DNA from: Seminavis robusta
Lineage: Eukaryota > Bacillariophyta > Bacillariophyceae > Naviculales > Naviculaceae
NCBI GenBank assembly: GCA_903772945.1
Contig: CAICTM010000186.1
Location: 31,655-95,654 of the forward strand
Direction of reading: 5' to 3'
DNA length: 64,000 nucleotides
In this document: in pieces, positions 44,962 to 56,331 of the stretch
How the letters are laid out: each line of letters begins with the position of its first letter
Numbering within the stretch: position 1 is the first letter of the stretch
The notes under the pieces: generated by a model
Told to the model about the DNA's origin: nothing
Database searches by the model: none
What the model saw: the letters and a program-made list of their open reading frames with translations, nothing else
Position numbers and translations under genes: made by a program

Positions 44962-46618
44962 TCATTCAGCAGGATAGCACCCCCCGTCAGAGCAGCATTC
45001 TGTGCAGCAGTCCTTTGGGCAGGTCACCACCCCTTCACTTGGTAAACTGGTATACTCGACACAGTCTGCCTTGACTATTATTTCTTCATTCTCATTGTGG
45101 CTATTGGCACTGTCGCATACAGCTTGAGGAATCTTGCCATGCAAGCCATCATTTCCGTGGATGTCAAACTGGTACAACCCTGTCAAGGCTGATATCTCTT
45201 CTGGCAATCTTCCAAAGAACTGGTTGTTTGAAATATCCATCTTGGACAGACTTGTCAAGAGTCCAATTTCAGTGCTGATTTCTCCTGATAGAGAATTGTG
45301 GCTCAAGTTCAGTTCCTCCAACGAAGCAAGCGTGTAGAGTTCTGATGGCAAGGGCCCTGTGAGTCTGTTGTCCCTCAGATTGAGAACGGTCAACTTGGAG
45401 AGAACAGCCAGCTCTGTTGGCAGCTTCCCATTCAAGTCATTGTGTATCATACTCAACTCTGTAACACGACCACTTTTATCATCACATTCTATTCCACCCC
45501 AGAGGCATTCATTGCTTGCATGCATCCAGATAACACCAATGTAATCTCCATGATTGTCGTCGCAGGATATCATCCGTGGGGCACATGCCACCCATCGTGA
45601 CTGCTGCGATGTGTGAAAGTAGAAGACTGCCAAAACAAATCTTTGAATGAAATGATCATCCTCTGGTACTATCAGATCATTTGTGATCCAATCCAAGGCC
45701 TTGTACTGGGAGGATGCAATATCCATTCCATCAAAATAGTCCTCTCCAAAGAAATCCAAAATTGCCATTTGATGCTCAAAATACTTCTGTGAGGTTGGAG
45801 GCATTGTAGGCACCACTTGCTCACTGCTGCCTCCACTGCACACACCACTTCCACAGACACCGCCAACAGTGATAATCACAACCAGCAAACCAACAAGTGC
45901 AAGCAGAACACATTTCCTGCTCTGGGATTTAGGGCTCTGTGACTCGGATGATTCATCTGGGCCACCTAATTCAACGGCTGAAACTTCAGCATCCAATGCA
46001 TTCTCATTCTCGAGACTGTGTTGTTGGACGCAAGAAAGTAGTCACTGTATTGGCAACATTTCGTAGCATCCCAAAATTGAGAGTCTCTGTTCGTTGTATG
46101 GATTCCCCAGGAGCAACCATGTATGCTCCGGGACGGGACTGATGGGGTGCTTGTCGACGCAGAGCGGTTGGTGGCGGCGGCTGCTCCCCTGTCTCATTGG
46201 CAGTAGATGCTGTATTTTCTGCTACCACCTTATCATTTTGATTCGCTGAAGTTTTAGTCTTCTCGTCCCTAAACTGATCTTCTTCCGCTACTGCGGCCGT
46301 TGCTGTGCTCGCCCTATCTTGTAAAACCTTCAAGATTCCTCTGTCTCCAGAAAAAGAATTATTCATGTGGCTTGATGGAGTGGCCTGTGCACTGCTATTC
46401 AAAGGCGGTCTCTTGTATTCAGTTCGAGAAGGCTGAGATGTTGGCATTTCTTGATTCTCTTGATGTTGGCGCTCCAATTCATTGGTCACAGCTGCCATCA
46501 TCTGTCTGGCTTCAAGTTCGGACCTCTTTGTGAGAACATCACGGAGAATCTGCTGCTGCGACTGCTGATCCTCAGCCTCATTGCTGGTAACGTCATTGTC
46601 GCCTTTGGGTTTCACCAT
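44962..46618 (-). pseudogene. LRR membrane protein B1, frameshifted copy
   Basis: Intronless minus-strand paralogue of B2 (52572-54230), very similar throughout. The N-terminal frame (ATG 46618, 'MVKPKGDNDVTSNEAEDQ') ends at about 46004, and the rest, from 'ENALDAEVSAVELGG' on, is in another frame to 44962. Aligned to B2, the junction has 16 nt where B2 has 27, so a net 11-bp deletion caused the shift. The C-terminal frame still encodes the membrane span ('LLALVGLLVVIITVGGVCG'), the LRRs and the Cys-rich end. It has no ATG before the span, so a full protein is unlikely. The LRR part looks otherwise undamaged, implying recent loss or an assembly error. Confidence 0.75.
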
Positions 46619-47707
46619 CCTTTTGTCTATTATTGCTGCCACGAAGCCTTTTGTCAGCCTTTTGTCTATTGCTGTTGATACGAAGGGTGCTTTCTATCTT
46701 TGTTGGGAGTGCCGCCTGATAGAGGGGGATATTTACGGGCGCGAATGAGCAGAATGAAGGGAAGATTTTGTTTTGCCAACTTCTCGGAAGCTCGCATGGT
46801 CTTAATTAAAATTTGTACCTAGTATATTGAACTGGTACCAGTATGTACCAGTTGAGTGCAAATTTTAATGACTTTTATCACCATGACTTTTACAACGTCG
46901 AAGGTACTCCATACAGAAGGCTAGCTGGTCTTCCCTCGTTTTGTAGACAGATAGACAGGCACTGCAATGAGGAGCACACTATAAACTATTTGTACATTGG
47001 TACTCGAAAACCTCTGTCCTCTGCCTCAATTTCAATAACTCCTTTAGTCTCAGCATGCTTATGTACGTGTTACTATTAATAGTAATTAAGTAATTAATAT
47101 CAAACCCCCACATGCCAGTTCTCGAGGGTCCCACATCGCAATGGTTTGGGGACTGAAATGACCCCCAAGGGCTTCTTTCTATATTATTATAGTACTCAGT
47201 ACTAATTATTACAGTACTATCACTCTAACCGGGCTCCTTTCCGAGCACCTTTTCAAGCTTACGGGTAATTAATTAACCAAAGTCACACAGTCAGTCTATT
47301 GCCCTTCTGTTTTAATAGTGCAGGACTCTAGCCAGCTACATACCGTACAGCGTAGTATCATACACCAGAGTGCATGATTCGATTCGATTCGATTCGATTC
47401 GATTCGATTCGATTCGATTCGATTCGATTTGATTCGATATTTGGGTGGAACCGCAAAAAAGGTAAGCCAGTTCAAATGCATAAACATTCGCCTCTACGAT
47501 ACCACGGTCGGGTCCTTTACCGTAGTACGATATACTTTTGACCTCTACGTGTACTAGTACTGGTAGCCAGAGGCACGGAGCGACGATGACGAAGACGGAA
47601 CCTCCTTTGTTACGATATTTTGCCATGACCCGTCATCAAAAAGCAACCAATAAACCAACCCACACCCTTACTGTACGTATATAGCCAGGGTCCAAATAAA
47701 TATTCCC
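46619..47707. other. Intergenic region upstream of LRR B1
   Basis: Partly similar to the region upstream of B2: ACATGCCAGTTCTCGAGGG at about 47110 and 54642, and TAAGCCAGTTCAAATGCATAAA near 47463 versus a close match near 54826. So the duplication covers both flanks. It also holds the GATTC array below. No gene. Confidence 0.5.
47376..47438. repeat. (GATTC)n pentanucleotide microsatellite
   Basis: About 12 near-perfect GATTC units. Shorter arrays of the same unit or its complement occur at 5222-5285, 23850-23885, 39657-39690 and 51773-51840. Confidence 0.92.
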
Positions 47708-48565
47708 ATGGCTGGTATGAATAGTAGTACCACTGCAGCACCACCATTTGAAAATGGCAAACCCTTTGAATTCCAATTTTGGGCCCGCAAAGAAGGACAT
47801 GTCGGTACGGGTGACTTGCCAGGCCATTTACTGGCCGCCGCCATTTACTTGGCACTCGGTGGCAGTCTGTTGGGGCGATGCTTTGACCGAGCCAAACGAG
47901 GACAATCCATACATCTTTCGTCGCCGTTTGCCCTGCACCGCACCGGCACCGTCATGGTCTGGGTCTGCAGTATCGGAGTGCTGGAACAAATGGCCTTTGG
48001 TGCCTTGATCGAAACCATCTCCCCTTCTCCCTTTAAATTCTTGCCGCATTTGGTCATGTATTCTTCCTACATCTTGGTAGGACTGGTGGCTCGATGGGAA
48101 TCGCAACAGCGGCTGCCCAAAGATTCCTTTCGAGGTGTATTGGCCATGGCGTTTGTAGTCAATGGATACATGGTGTTGGAACATGCGCAGTTCAAGCGCA
48201 TGCCGCAAGACGGCAAATTTCATCAAATTTGGGGACAACTCAACATGGTCAATGCCGCCATTCTGGTGTACTCCATCCATTACCCCAAGAATGTCATTGC
48301 CCACGTACTGGGATGGGCTCTCATGGTATTGACGGCCCTGTGGCTCATCACTATTGGAGTCTTTTGTTGTTGCTGGGATTTGCCGGTTCATCTGATTCCC
48401 ACGCTGTTGGGAATAGAGGTACTCGTCTGCATGGGCGCCATTTTGATCATTGCCGTGTCCTGCATTCCGCCTCAGCAATCAACAACAATAACAACCAACC
48501 ACGATTCTACAGGAGAAGAGTATAATCCCTTGAAGCAAGACGAGGAAGCCGGACTCGAGCACTAG
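47708..48565 (+). CDS. TMEM45/DUF716-like multi-pass membrane protein
   Basis: Intronless, 285 residues, about six to seven hydrophobic spans. The pattern follows TMEM45-type proteins: 'GDLPGHLLAAAIYLALGG' near the N-terminus, 'LPHLVMYSSYILVGLVARWE' mid-way, 'VVNGYMVLEHAQFKRMPQDG' with a conserved-type His and 'QIWGQLNMVNAAILVY', 'MVLTALWLITIGVF', then a last span and an acidic tail ('EEYNPLKQDEEAGLEH'). The family's biochemical role is poorly known; location in ER, plasma or vacuolar membrane cannot be told. The match is by pattern and length (animal members about 275 residues), not by strong identity. ATG 47708 is the first in frame. Confidence 0.65.
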   Translation: MAGMNSSTTAAPPFENGKPFEFQFWARKEGHVGTGDLPGHLLAAAIYLALGGSLLGRCFDRAKRGQSIHLSSPFALHRTGTVMVWVCSIGVLEQMAFGALIETISPSPFKFLPHLVMYSSYILVGLVARWESQQRLPKDSFRGVLAMAFVVNGYMVLEHAQFKRMPQDGKFHQIWGQLNMVNAAILVYSIHYPKNVIAHVLGWALMVLTALWLITIGVFCCCWDLPVHLIPTLLGIEVLVCMGAILIIAVSCIPPQQSTTITTNHDSTGEEYNPLKQDEEAGLEH

Positions 48566-48584
48566 AAAACAAAAGCTAGCTACT

Positions 48585-48960
48585 GAGATCTGGCGTTGAT
48601 GCCGGTTTCACAGTATGCCAAATACCAAGTAAAGCTGCCTGCAGACAAAAACAATCAAGCCAAAATGCAATCTGGGCTGCACAGACTGCATCCTTCCATT
48701 CCCGACATGAACTAAAAAGGAGGAGGGCCAACGCCTTGGAGAGGGTGACGCCAAGGCTACCGTACCCGTTTGAAAGAACGATGTCCAAAGCCTTTGCTGA
48801 TTCTGTCTACGAGCGCTAAAAAGACAACATTTTCCACTAGCTATCTTGTACGATCTGGCGTTGATACCGGTCCAAAGGATTCCAAAGTATCAAGCTAGCT
48901 GCCGACAAAGCTGCCCACAAAAACAACCAAGACAACAAACCAATCTGGGCTCTGACCGCC
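48585..48960. repeat. Two ~100-bp direct repeats
   Basis: GATCTGGCGTTGAT at about 48587 and 48850 begin two related segments ending near CAATCTGGGCT (48669 and 48941). Non-coding, just 3' of the TMEM45-like gene. Confidence 0.7.
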
Positions 48961-50283
48961 AGAGACCGCTGAGGAGAAACATATCCAGATTGCAGTCATA
49001 GTATGATTGACAAGCAAGGTTGTTGGAGCACGCATCTTCCATCAGGTGCGTGCAGGAGCCTCATCCACGGTACAAGGATTATGGCCAACAACAGGACAAG
49101 CCTTAGGCTACGGTGTCTCTCACCCAAGATGGCCATGCCATCATATGCGGTAACAACAACTCGCTACGCGGCCAACTACAGGCAGCACAGCGGGGGTTTG
49201 TCTGCCAGTGTCTGGGATAGGACACGAGTAATCAGGCAAACATTGGTGACCCAAAAAGTACTATTAATGATACGGTATAGCTTACCGTACGCGGAAGCAG
49301 GCTTTGGACCCATTTCGTCGAACGAGAAAGCACGACCCGATAGAGCCGTCATCCCAACAACTCGGAGATATGCAATGGCCCACCTGCGAGAAGCAAAACA
49401 GGGCAGACTATAAACTCCATGGTCTACTAGCAAGCAAAAGCTATCACATACTCACTAGAGCAGACCGATGGCCTCTACTCAATAGGACAGCCAGCCAGTC
49501 GAGTTCCTACAGATACACACAGGATCCTTCTGGAACTCTGCGGGTTTCGTAGCCAAAGCGGACGACCAGGGCCATGCCAGTTCCCGTGGCCTTAATTGGC
49601 TCGTATATATATAGTAGGGGAGGTTTTCTACGGAAGCCAGCGAGGGCCAAGCTACCATCGAGCTTCTCCACACGCTGGGACCATAAACGAGAGAGATTCC
49701 GGATGCAACCCCAGCAATCTGCGCAAAGCCTCGCTGCGTACAGCGTAGCGTCATTGAAACGAAACCGAAGACAGTTCCGTAACTCATCCCTCCTCTGCAT
49801 TTTCCAAGAGTCGAGTCTGGTTCGTTGTCATGTCCCGTGTTTCTATGCGCCGGCATCGCCATGGATATGGAATGCCTATGCCTCGGGTTGTCTCGGCAAC
49901 AGTTCAGTTGAGACAAGCTCACTGTCGTCAATCGAATCGTGATGGGTTGCGCTGTGTACTATTTGACGTTGGAACTGCATAGAGCCGCCGTCTCCACCGC
50001 CTCCCGTAACGAAACTCTGTGTCAATCGTCCAGCTCCCCGAACCTAGAGGGGAGAACGTTCGGCCCTGTTTCTTTCCGCGAGAAGATGCATTACATCGCA
50101 TTGCATGGCTAGTCCAACGCCACGTGCCATATTCATTCCATACCCGGAATTCGTGTTGGCACAAGTAATCTAAAACATACGTAATAGTTTTCTTTTACAC
50201 GAACGGGGATTACAGCCTCTCAACTCCAAGGACGCAAGACCCCTTTCTCAATGAAATAATATGCAAAACTCAACAAGGGCTGC
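48961..50283. other. Intergenic region, no gene recognised
   Basis: Several open frames overlap on both strands but none shows a recognisable motif or splice structure. No RNA gene seen. Confidence 0.4.
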
Positions 50284-51250
50284 TTAGTCTAGTTCGTTCT
50301 CGGCCATATCAAGGTCATTGGTGGCAGTCACATCGTAGACACAGTTGGCAAACGCATGTGCTTCAGATGAGCACAAACAACCTTGACATCTTCTTCAAAA
50401 AACACCCTCTCCAAGGCGCCGTGCTTCCTTCATGCCCATGTCAGGAAGAATGCACTTGGTGGGATACTGGGGAGCCCTCACAGCTTGGAAGAGCTCTGGT
50501 TCATCATCACGAACCTGCCACTCTTGTCCCATGGCATTCATGTCGTTGCTTAAATCAGTCTTTCCGTCACGAGCCAACACCATCCATGGAAGTCGCCCAA
50601 GAGACCAACTGCATTTCCAAAGTCTCTCTGAGCGGCGTTGTGGACCTTGACACTGACAACGTCCTACAAGATGCTCAAGGTAATGTTGGAAGCCACAGAC
50701 ACGCAGGACAATGTCAAAGCAATGTGTCTTGTCACTGGTTGGGGTGTGCAAAATTGGGTATCCTACAATGTTGGAAACGACATCGCTCCTTCTCAAAGCG
50801 ACTTTGTCACTAGAGTTGATCAGAGCGCCATCGACCCCATTTATTGGCCCCAACTGGAGATCTCCAGGAAACAAGACACCAGAAGGATCCTGTTGATTTG
50901 AAGGAACTTGACCAGCAGCCACATTGACTATGATAGACTAGAGCCCATCCGTCTCCTCTCGTGAGGGCGACGGAGGGTGAGATGATATCTTGGTTTGAAT
51001 TGTAGGTCCAGTCCGCCCAGTTATAGCCTTTTCAAAGGTGGTGGATGGCCCATTACAGATTTTGCTTGCTGGCAAGTACTGGGCCACTGCTAATGGTGTA
51101 CTGGTAGACACAAAGAGAAGGAAAGCAGTACGGGGATGGATATTAATCGTCAACAATGATGCAGTCGGATCATTGCGCAAGCGAACAAGAAATTGGGAGG
51201 AAAACGAGCAAGCGATGTCAAATTGTTGGAGACATCTCAGAGTGCACATC
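50284..51250 (-). pseudogene. Secreted protein with von Willebrand factor D-like domain, decayed
   Basis: The minus strand reads a hydrophobic leader ('PRTAFLLFVSTSTPLAVAQ'), then a TAG at 50940-50938, then 'DPSGVLFPGDLQLGPINGVD' and 'DKTHCFDIVLRVCGF'. After a frame change, 'VHNAAQRDFGNAVGLLGDFH' carries the VGLLG core of a vWD domain; back in the first frame come 'GQEWQVRDDEPELF' and 'YPTKCILPD'; and after another change 'YDVTATNDLDMAENELD' ends at 50284. One stop plus at least three frame changes make it inactive. vWD proteins are secreted or surface glycoproteins. The fragment at 7522-7765 is from the same family. Confidence 0.6.
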
Positions 51251-52571
51251 CGCGGGAGTTCTCAAAGTAGATTCAACGAGTAAAGTTCATCGAAAGCTCC
51301 TGACTTCCCGTGACTTACAATTACAAGTCATTATCAACGGTTCGTTTGATTACTTGTGCCTACAGGCACCGGTGCCGCCCCCCCCTGAGCATGTTGCTTC
51401 AATGCAAAAGGTCAATCACGAATGAATCTGTTGACTGTTGAGCGGCAAACAGCCAACAGTCCACACCACGAGTATTCGTACAGTACATGTAATGATGCTG
51501 ATCATGGGCCATGCCGCGCCATGGACCTGATGTGCTCTGGGGGCTCCACTTGAGCTGGGTACTTACTGGGTAGCGGGCAAGTGTAGCAAGTCTAGTAGCA
51601 AGCCTAGACTAGCCTACTACATATGACTTGCAGTAGCAAGTAAAGTAGTGGCCTGATAGCTCAGCCATGCTCACCCCTAGCCCGGAATCCAAAACCGTAG
51701 ATAATTTCCCTACTCTAAACCCCTTCTCATCGAAACTAAAGCCGCTCTGGCTTGCTTGAGCTACCGCACCTTTCGATTCGAATTGATTCGATTCGAATTG
51801 AATCAATCGATCGTTACGAATCGAATGTAATTCAATCGAAGGATCCTCCAAAGAATTTGGAAAGGAAAAGATCCGAGAGCTCTACGAAGAAGAAGAGGAT
51901 CCAAACGAGCCAACGAAACATGTCGTCCCTTCTGATAGGCGTAAGCTGACTGTCACTCCGACCTATTAGAGCGGTAGATCAGGGCGCTGCTCTTCGTTGA
52001 CGCTGTCCGTCGACATTTTGTTCAAAGGCATCCGCCTTGTCACGAAACGGCCTGTGCCAATTTCTTTGCACCGGCTAGAGTTTGGAGTCAAGATTTCACC
52101 AATAGATCACAGATTCTTCACCTTATTAGGGACATGTACCATACGCTACACGCCTTTATAAAGCAGGCTATCTAGATAACAGAGCTCTTTGCGGCAGCAC
52201 TCTGTACGGTATATCCCTCTTGGACAAATCTCAGCATCTATTCTTTGCCCGTGAAAGATGGGCAAAGTCTTCTCCTCCACTTCACTCAATCACCTTTTTG
52301 GGATCTTTGATGGTTGATGCGCACCAAGCCAAAGATGCGATAGCTAGTGCAGACCCTCTCTTGGCCACATGTACATATATCTCTGGTTCATGAATCAGTT
52401 GGTAGCTTTCTTTGGGGAGTCCACACTCCAGGAACAAGAGAGGTGCCAAAGCTTTAAACACAATCAAACCAAGCAACGGGGTTTGGAGTAGGTGGATTAA
52501 CACAGATCAAATGCTCCAGCTATTAATTAAGCACCCAAGAGACCGTCCCTGGTAACCTAAGAATGGGACAC
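51251..52571. other. Intergenic region; 3' flank of LRR B2 and simple repeats
   Basis: 51697-51719 is a copy of a short recurrent motif (also 39150, 55359). 51773-51840 is GAATCG-rich. 52026-52400 matches 44366-44660, the 3' flank of LRR B1. No gene. Confidence 0.5.
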
Positions 52572-54230
52572 TCAATAAGGAGGATGGCATCGCCCTTTGT
52601 AGCAGCATTCTGTGCAGCAGTGGTTTGGGCAGGTCACATTTGAATCAAGAGCCTTCCGTATGGAACAGTCTGCCCTGACTGTTATTTCTTCAGTCTCATT
52701 GTGGCTATTGGCACTGTCACAAACAGCTTGGGGAATCTTGCCATGCAGGGCAAAATTTCCGTGGATGTCAAACTGGTACAACCCTGTCAAGGCTGATATC
52801 TCTTCTGGCAGGCTTCCTAAGAACTGATTGTTTGAAAGATCCATCTTGGAAAGACTTGTCAGGAGTCCAATTTCAGTGCTGATTTCTCCTGACAGAGAAT
52901 TGCCACTCAAGTTCAGTTCCTCCAACGAAGCAAGCGTGCAGAGTTCTGATGGCAAGGGCCCTGTGAGTCTGTTGTCCATCAGATTGAGAACAGTCAACTT
53001 GGAGAGAACAGCCAGCTCTGTTGGCAGCTCCCCATTCAAGTCATTTTGTATCATACTCAACTCTGTCACATGGCCACTTATATCATCACAGTCTATTCCA
53101 CCCCATGAGCATTCGTTGGTTCCAAGCATCCAAACAAGACCATCACGCTTTTTTTTGCAGGTGCTCCCATTCTGAGGGTCACAGTCGACCCACCGTGACT
53201 CCTGTGATAAGCGGAAGTAGAAGACTGCCAAAACAAATCTTTGAATAAAATGACCATCCTCCGGTGCTATGCGATCATTTGTGATCCAATCCAAGGCCTG
53301 GTACTGGGAGGAGTCAGCATTCATTCCATCAAAATAGCCCTCTCCAAAGAAATCCAAAATTGCCATTTGATGCTTAACATGTTTCTGTGAGGTTGGAGCC
53401 ATCGTAGGTACCAAGGCTTCTTGTTCACTGCTGCCTCCACTGCACACACCACTTCCACAGACACCACCAACGGTGATAATCACAACCAGCAAACCAACAA
53501 GTGCAAGCAGAACACATTTCCTGCTCTGGGATTTAGGGCTCTGTGACTTGGATGATTCATCTGGGCCACCTAATTCAACAGCTGAAAGTTCAGCAACCAA
53601 TGCATTCTGATCATGACTTCCATCAGGAGACTGTGTTGTTGGGCGCAAGGACGTAGTCACTGTATTGGCAACATTTCGTTGCATCCAAAAGTTGATAGTC
53701 TCTGCTCGTTGTATGGATTCTCCAGGAGCAACCATGTATGCTCCAGGACGGGACGGCTGGGGTGATTGTCGATGCGGCTTGGTCGGTGGTTGTGGTTGTG
53801 ACAGTTCTCCTGTCTCATTGGCAGTAGATGCTGTATTTTCTGCTGCCACCTTCCCATTTTGATTGGCTGAAGTTTTAGTCTTCTCGTCCCCAAACTGATC
53901 TTCTTCCGCTACTGCGGCCGTTGCTGTGCTCACCCTGTCTTGTAAAACCTTCAAGATTCCTCTGTCTCCAGAAAAAGAATTATTCATGTGGCTTGATGGA
54001 GTGGCCTGTGCACTGCTGTTCAAAGGTGGTCTCTTGTATTCAGTTCGAGAAGGCTGAGATGTTGGCATTTCTTGATTCTCTTGATGTTGGCGCTCCAATT
54101 CATTGGTCACAGCTGCCATCATCTGTCTGGCTTCAAGTTCGGACCTCTTTGTGAGAACATCACGGAGAAACTGCTGATCCTCAGCCTCAAAGCTACCGGT
54201 TATGTCATTGCTGCCTTTGGGTTTCGCCAT
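52572..54230 (-). CDS. LRR single-pass membrane protein B2
   Basis: Intronless, 552 residues from ATG 54230. The polar N-terminal region (about 1-236) has a helical, charged start ('LRDVLTKRSELEARQMMAAV'). The membrane span is at about 239-258 ('CVLLALVGLLVVIITVGGVC'), preceded by Lys/Arg, so the N-terminus is probably cytosolic. Outside, 'QRFVLAVFYF' and 'CSWGGIDCD' form an LRR cap. About six LRRs follow: 'LPTELAVLSKLTVLNL', 'LPSELCTLASLEELNLSGN', 'ISTEIGLLTSLSKMDLSNN'. The end is Cys-rich ('CPNHCCTECCYKGRC'). No kinase. It is the intact sister of the frameshifted B1 at 44962-46618, and lacks the introns of the A subfamily. Confidence 0.84.
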   Translation of the reverse strand: MAKPKGSNDITGSFEAEDQQFLRDVLTKRSELEARQMMAAVTNELERQHQENQEMPTSQPSRTEYKRPPLNSSAQATPSSHMNNSFSGDRGILKVLQDRVSTATAAVAEEDQFGDEKTKTSANQNGKVAAENTASTANETGELSQPQPPTKPHRQSPQPSRPGAYMVAPGESIQRAETINFWMQRNVANTVTTSLRPTTQSPDGSHDQNALVAELSAVELGGPDESSKSQSPKSQSRKCVLLALVGLLVVIITVGGVCGSGVCSGGSSEQEALVPTMAPTSQKHVKHQMAILDFFGEGYFDGMNADSSQYQALDWITNDRIAPEDGHFIQRFVLAVFYFRLSQESRWVDCDPQNGSTCKKKRDGLVWMLGTNECSWGGIDCDDISGHVTELSMIQNDLNGELPTELAVLSKLTVLNLMDNRLTGPLPSELCTLASLEELNLSGNSLSGEISTEIGLLTSLSKMDLSNNQFLGSLPEEISALTGLYQFDIHGNFALHGKIPQAVCDSANSHNETEEITVRADCSIRKALDSNVTCPNHCCTECCYKGRCHPPY

Positions 54231-54884
54231 TCTTTTGTTTTACTGGTCTGCGATGTGGCACAATCATGCAATTTTGGTTTTTTGCCATGGTGCAAATAGC
54301 CCGGTGACGCCATGCAGTTCGATGGCTTCCGTTGACCATCGTCTCCTTCGAGAAATGACCGCAAGCCGAATTTTAAGTAGCCGTTCCCCTTTTGGCAATT
54401 GGAAGAAGACACGCAGACAGAGACGGCATCAACGAAGAGCACTCTGTGCCATCAATTAGGAGAAAGCGATACACTAGCTAGAAAGCTCACTGAAACAACC
54501 GTGACAGGTCGAAAGCATGTGGCACTTATGAGCACCCTCTGCCGTCAATTCGGAGAAAGCGATAAAGCGATACACTAGAATAACCGTGACACGTCGAAAG
54601 CATGTGGCACTTGCATTGAACCAGTACCAGACATCTGGTACATGCCAGTTCTCGAGGGACTGGAAAAAAGACCGCCAAGTGGCTTTTCTAGTTACCGGCA
54701 CTAATACACTTAACGCTTCAAGCTTTCTTTAATTAATAAATGTCACCCCCTAGCAGCAATTATTAGTCTAATGGCGACATGGCGACGACAGGGGTTTTTA
54801 ATTAAAAGCTCTCCAACCATATCGGTAAGCCAGTTCAGATGCATAAAGTTGCCAAGCCGTGGAAATTTGCTGTGACCGTGGTCG
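54231..54884. other. Upstream region of LRR B2
   Basis: Contains a small direct repeat (GCGATACACTAG, about 54466 and 54568, each followed by CCGTGACAGGTCGAAAGCAT or a variant) and the segments shared with the B1 upstream flank. No gene. Confidence 0.4.
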
Positions 54885-55247
54885 ATGACGTTTTTGGAAC
54901 ATTTTGCAGGGTCTCTTCTCAGATTGAGATTCTGCAAGTCTGTCAAGGTACTCGATAGTACCGGTACAGATTGGTTTCCCAACGTGGAGGCTGTTCAGTG
55001 CCGTGCTGCGTCTATAATTCGGGCCATAGCCGAAACCATGTGGTGTGTGAATCAGGCCACTGCATCTCTCCCGGCTGAAGTCCAGATGTTGGTTTGGAAA
55101 TACTTGGCTCCTGAGAGATCGACTCAACGGACCATGTTTCAAAGAGCCATGGATTTGAAGTTTTGTGCTCCGATCTTTGTCACCTTTTCCAAGAAACAAT
55201 TAAACTGGAGAGTCTTCCGGCGTAAAAAGTATAGTGAGCATGCATGA
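54885..55247 (+). CDS. Small hypothetical protein, possible fragment
   Basis: 120 residues from ATG 54885. The middle reads 'VLDSTGTDWFPNVEAVQCRA' and the C-terminal half 'LPAEVQMLVWKYLAPER', which looks like a short helical F-box-like stretch, then a basic end. I do not recognise the whole. It may be the 3' end of a larger decayed gene: there is no clear upstream exon and it starts in DNA shared with the LRR B flank. Confidence 0.35.
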   Translation: MTFLEHFAGSLLRLRFCKSVKVLDSTGTDWFPNVEAVQCRAASIIRAIAETMWCVNQATASLPAEVQMLVWKYLAPERSTQRTMFQRAMDLKFCAPIFVTFSKKQLNWRVFRRKKYSEHA

Positions 55248-55394
55248 TCATCAACAAGTTGCATGATCATCAACAAGTTTGGTTGTGCTGTTGCTCTGCT
55301 AGCTAGTCCTGAACGCCACCCCTTCTTTGCCAAAGCCTGCCCCGCACCGTCAGCTTGTGTAGATAACTTCCCTACTCTAAAAACAACCTATATA
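55248..55394. repeat. Short direct repeat plus recurrent motif
   Basis: TTGCATGATCATCAACAAGT is present directly before a second, identical GCATGATCATCAACAAG (55239-55278). 55359-55381 is a copy of the GTAGATAA(C/T)TTCCCTACTC motif also at 39150 and 51697. Confidence 0.6.
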
Positions 55395-55575
55395 TGATGA
55401 TCGGGGAAATTACTATGGGTTAGAGAGAACTATGGTGAGGATGGGGTGCAGAGAGGGGAGGTAGGATGCAGGAACTCGAGCAAAAAAATGAGGTTGCAAG
55501 CAGGGCAACATTGAAACCAAGGAGAGGGTGGTAATGTAGGAGGGCGGGGAGGATCAAAGGAGGAAGACTTGCTGA
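55395..55575 (-). mobile_element. Retroelement 3' tail fragment
   Basis: Matches 18570-18737, the non-coding tail beyond the retroelement stop codon: TACTATGGGTTAGAGAGAAC, then GGAGG-, AGGGCAACA- and GAAACCAAGGA-type blocks in the same order. No coding part is attached, so this is a strongly 5'-truncated copy. Confidence 0.6.
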
Positions 55576-56331
55576 AGGTCGATAATAACAAGCTGACTTG
55601 ATCGACTCGACTCACTCCAAACTCCAAGGCATTCATTGGACTGGGTCCAAGAGACATACAGTATATACCGTATACTGTCATGCCTTTCATACCTTCCAGT
55701 CGAGTCGTGCTCTGATCTCTGTCGAGTCCCAAACATGCTTTTATTTATTCTCTGAGACGCTGCTGACATCATACCGAAAGAAATCTTTGTGCTTGATGTA
55801 TGTCTGCAGCACACTCGTCTTCCACAATCCATGGCTGCAGGACTGCTTCTCACAACTGGAACTGTTCTCTGTTGTTGATTGGGCGCTGTCAGAAGCAGAC
55901 AAGACAAGGCAAGACAAGTAATAGAGAACAGACGTTTCGGTTGTCATCATAATCCGAGGCAAAAGAAAAAAGAGCTAAAACGAGGGTATCTAGCTAGCTA
56001 GCAGTGGCGGTGGCCTTCTCAAGCAAGCGTATAGAGCCGAATTGATTCGTGGCACCACGATAACGTTCCGTCTGGGGTGTCCAGATCTACCCGTATCTGG
56101 CTTTCTGTTCCATCCACTCCCTCCTCCACCTGGGAGATTGCAGGTGCTACTTACCTCTGTTGAAAGTGATATTCACATTGAGGTATATTCCGGTATCCTG
56201 AGGGTATCTTGTGCAACCCTCAATTTCAACCTATTATCCACGTGTAACGAGACAAGAAAGAGAGAATCTAGCAAATAATTATTGCCATTATTGATCCCAC
56301 TATACACAGGAGAATTCACAGAAACCAAACC
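55576..56331. other. Intergenic region upstream of RING gene
   Basis: No gene. TCTAGCTAGCTAGC near 55988 is simple sequence. No promoter element recognised. Confidence 0.4.

Noticed and set aside
49003-50164. Cluster of overlapping frames on both strands
   Set aside because: No motif, no splice logic and no agreement in composition with known genes of the window.
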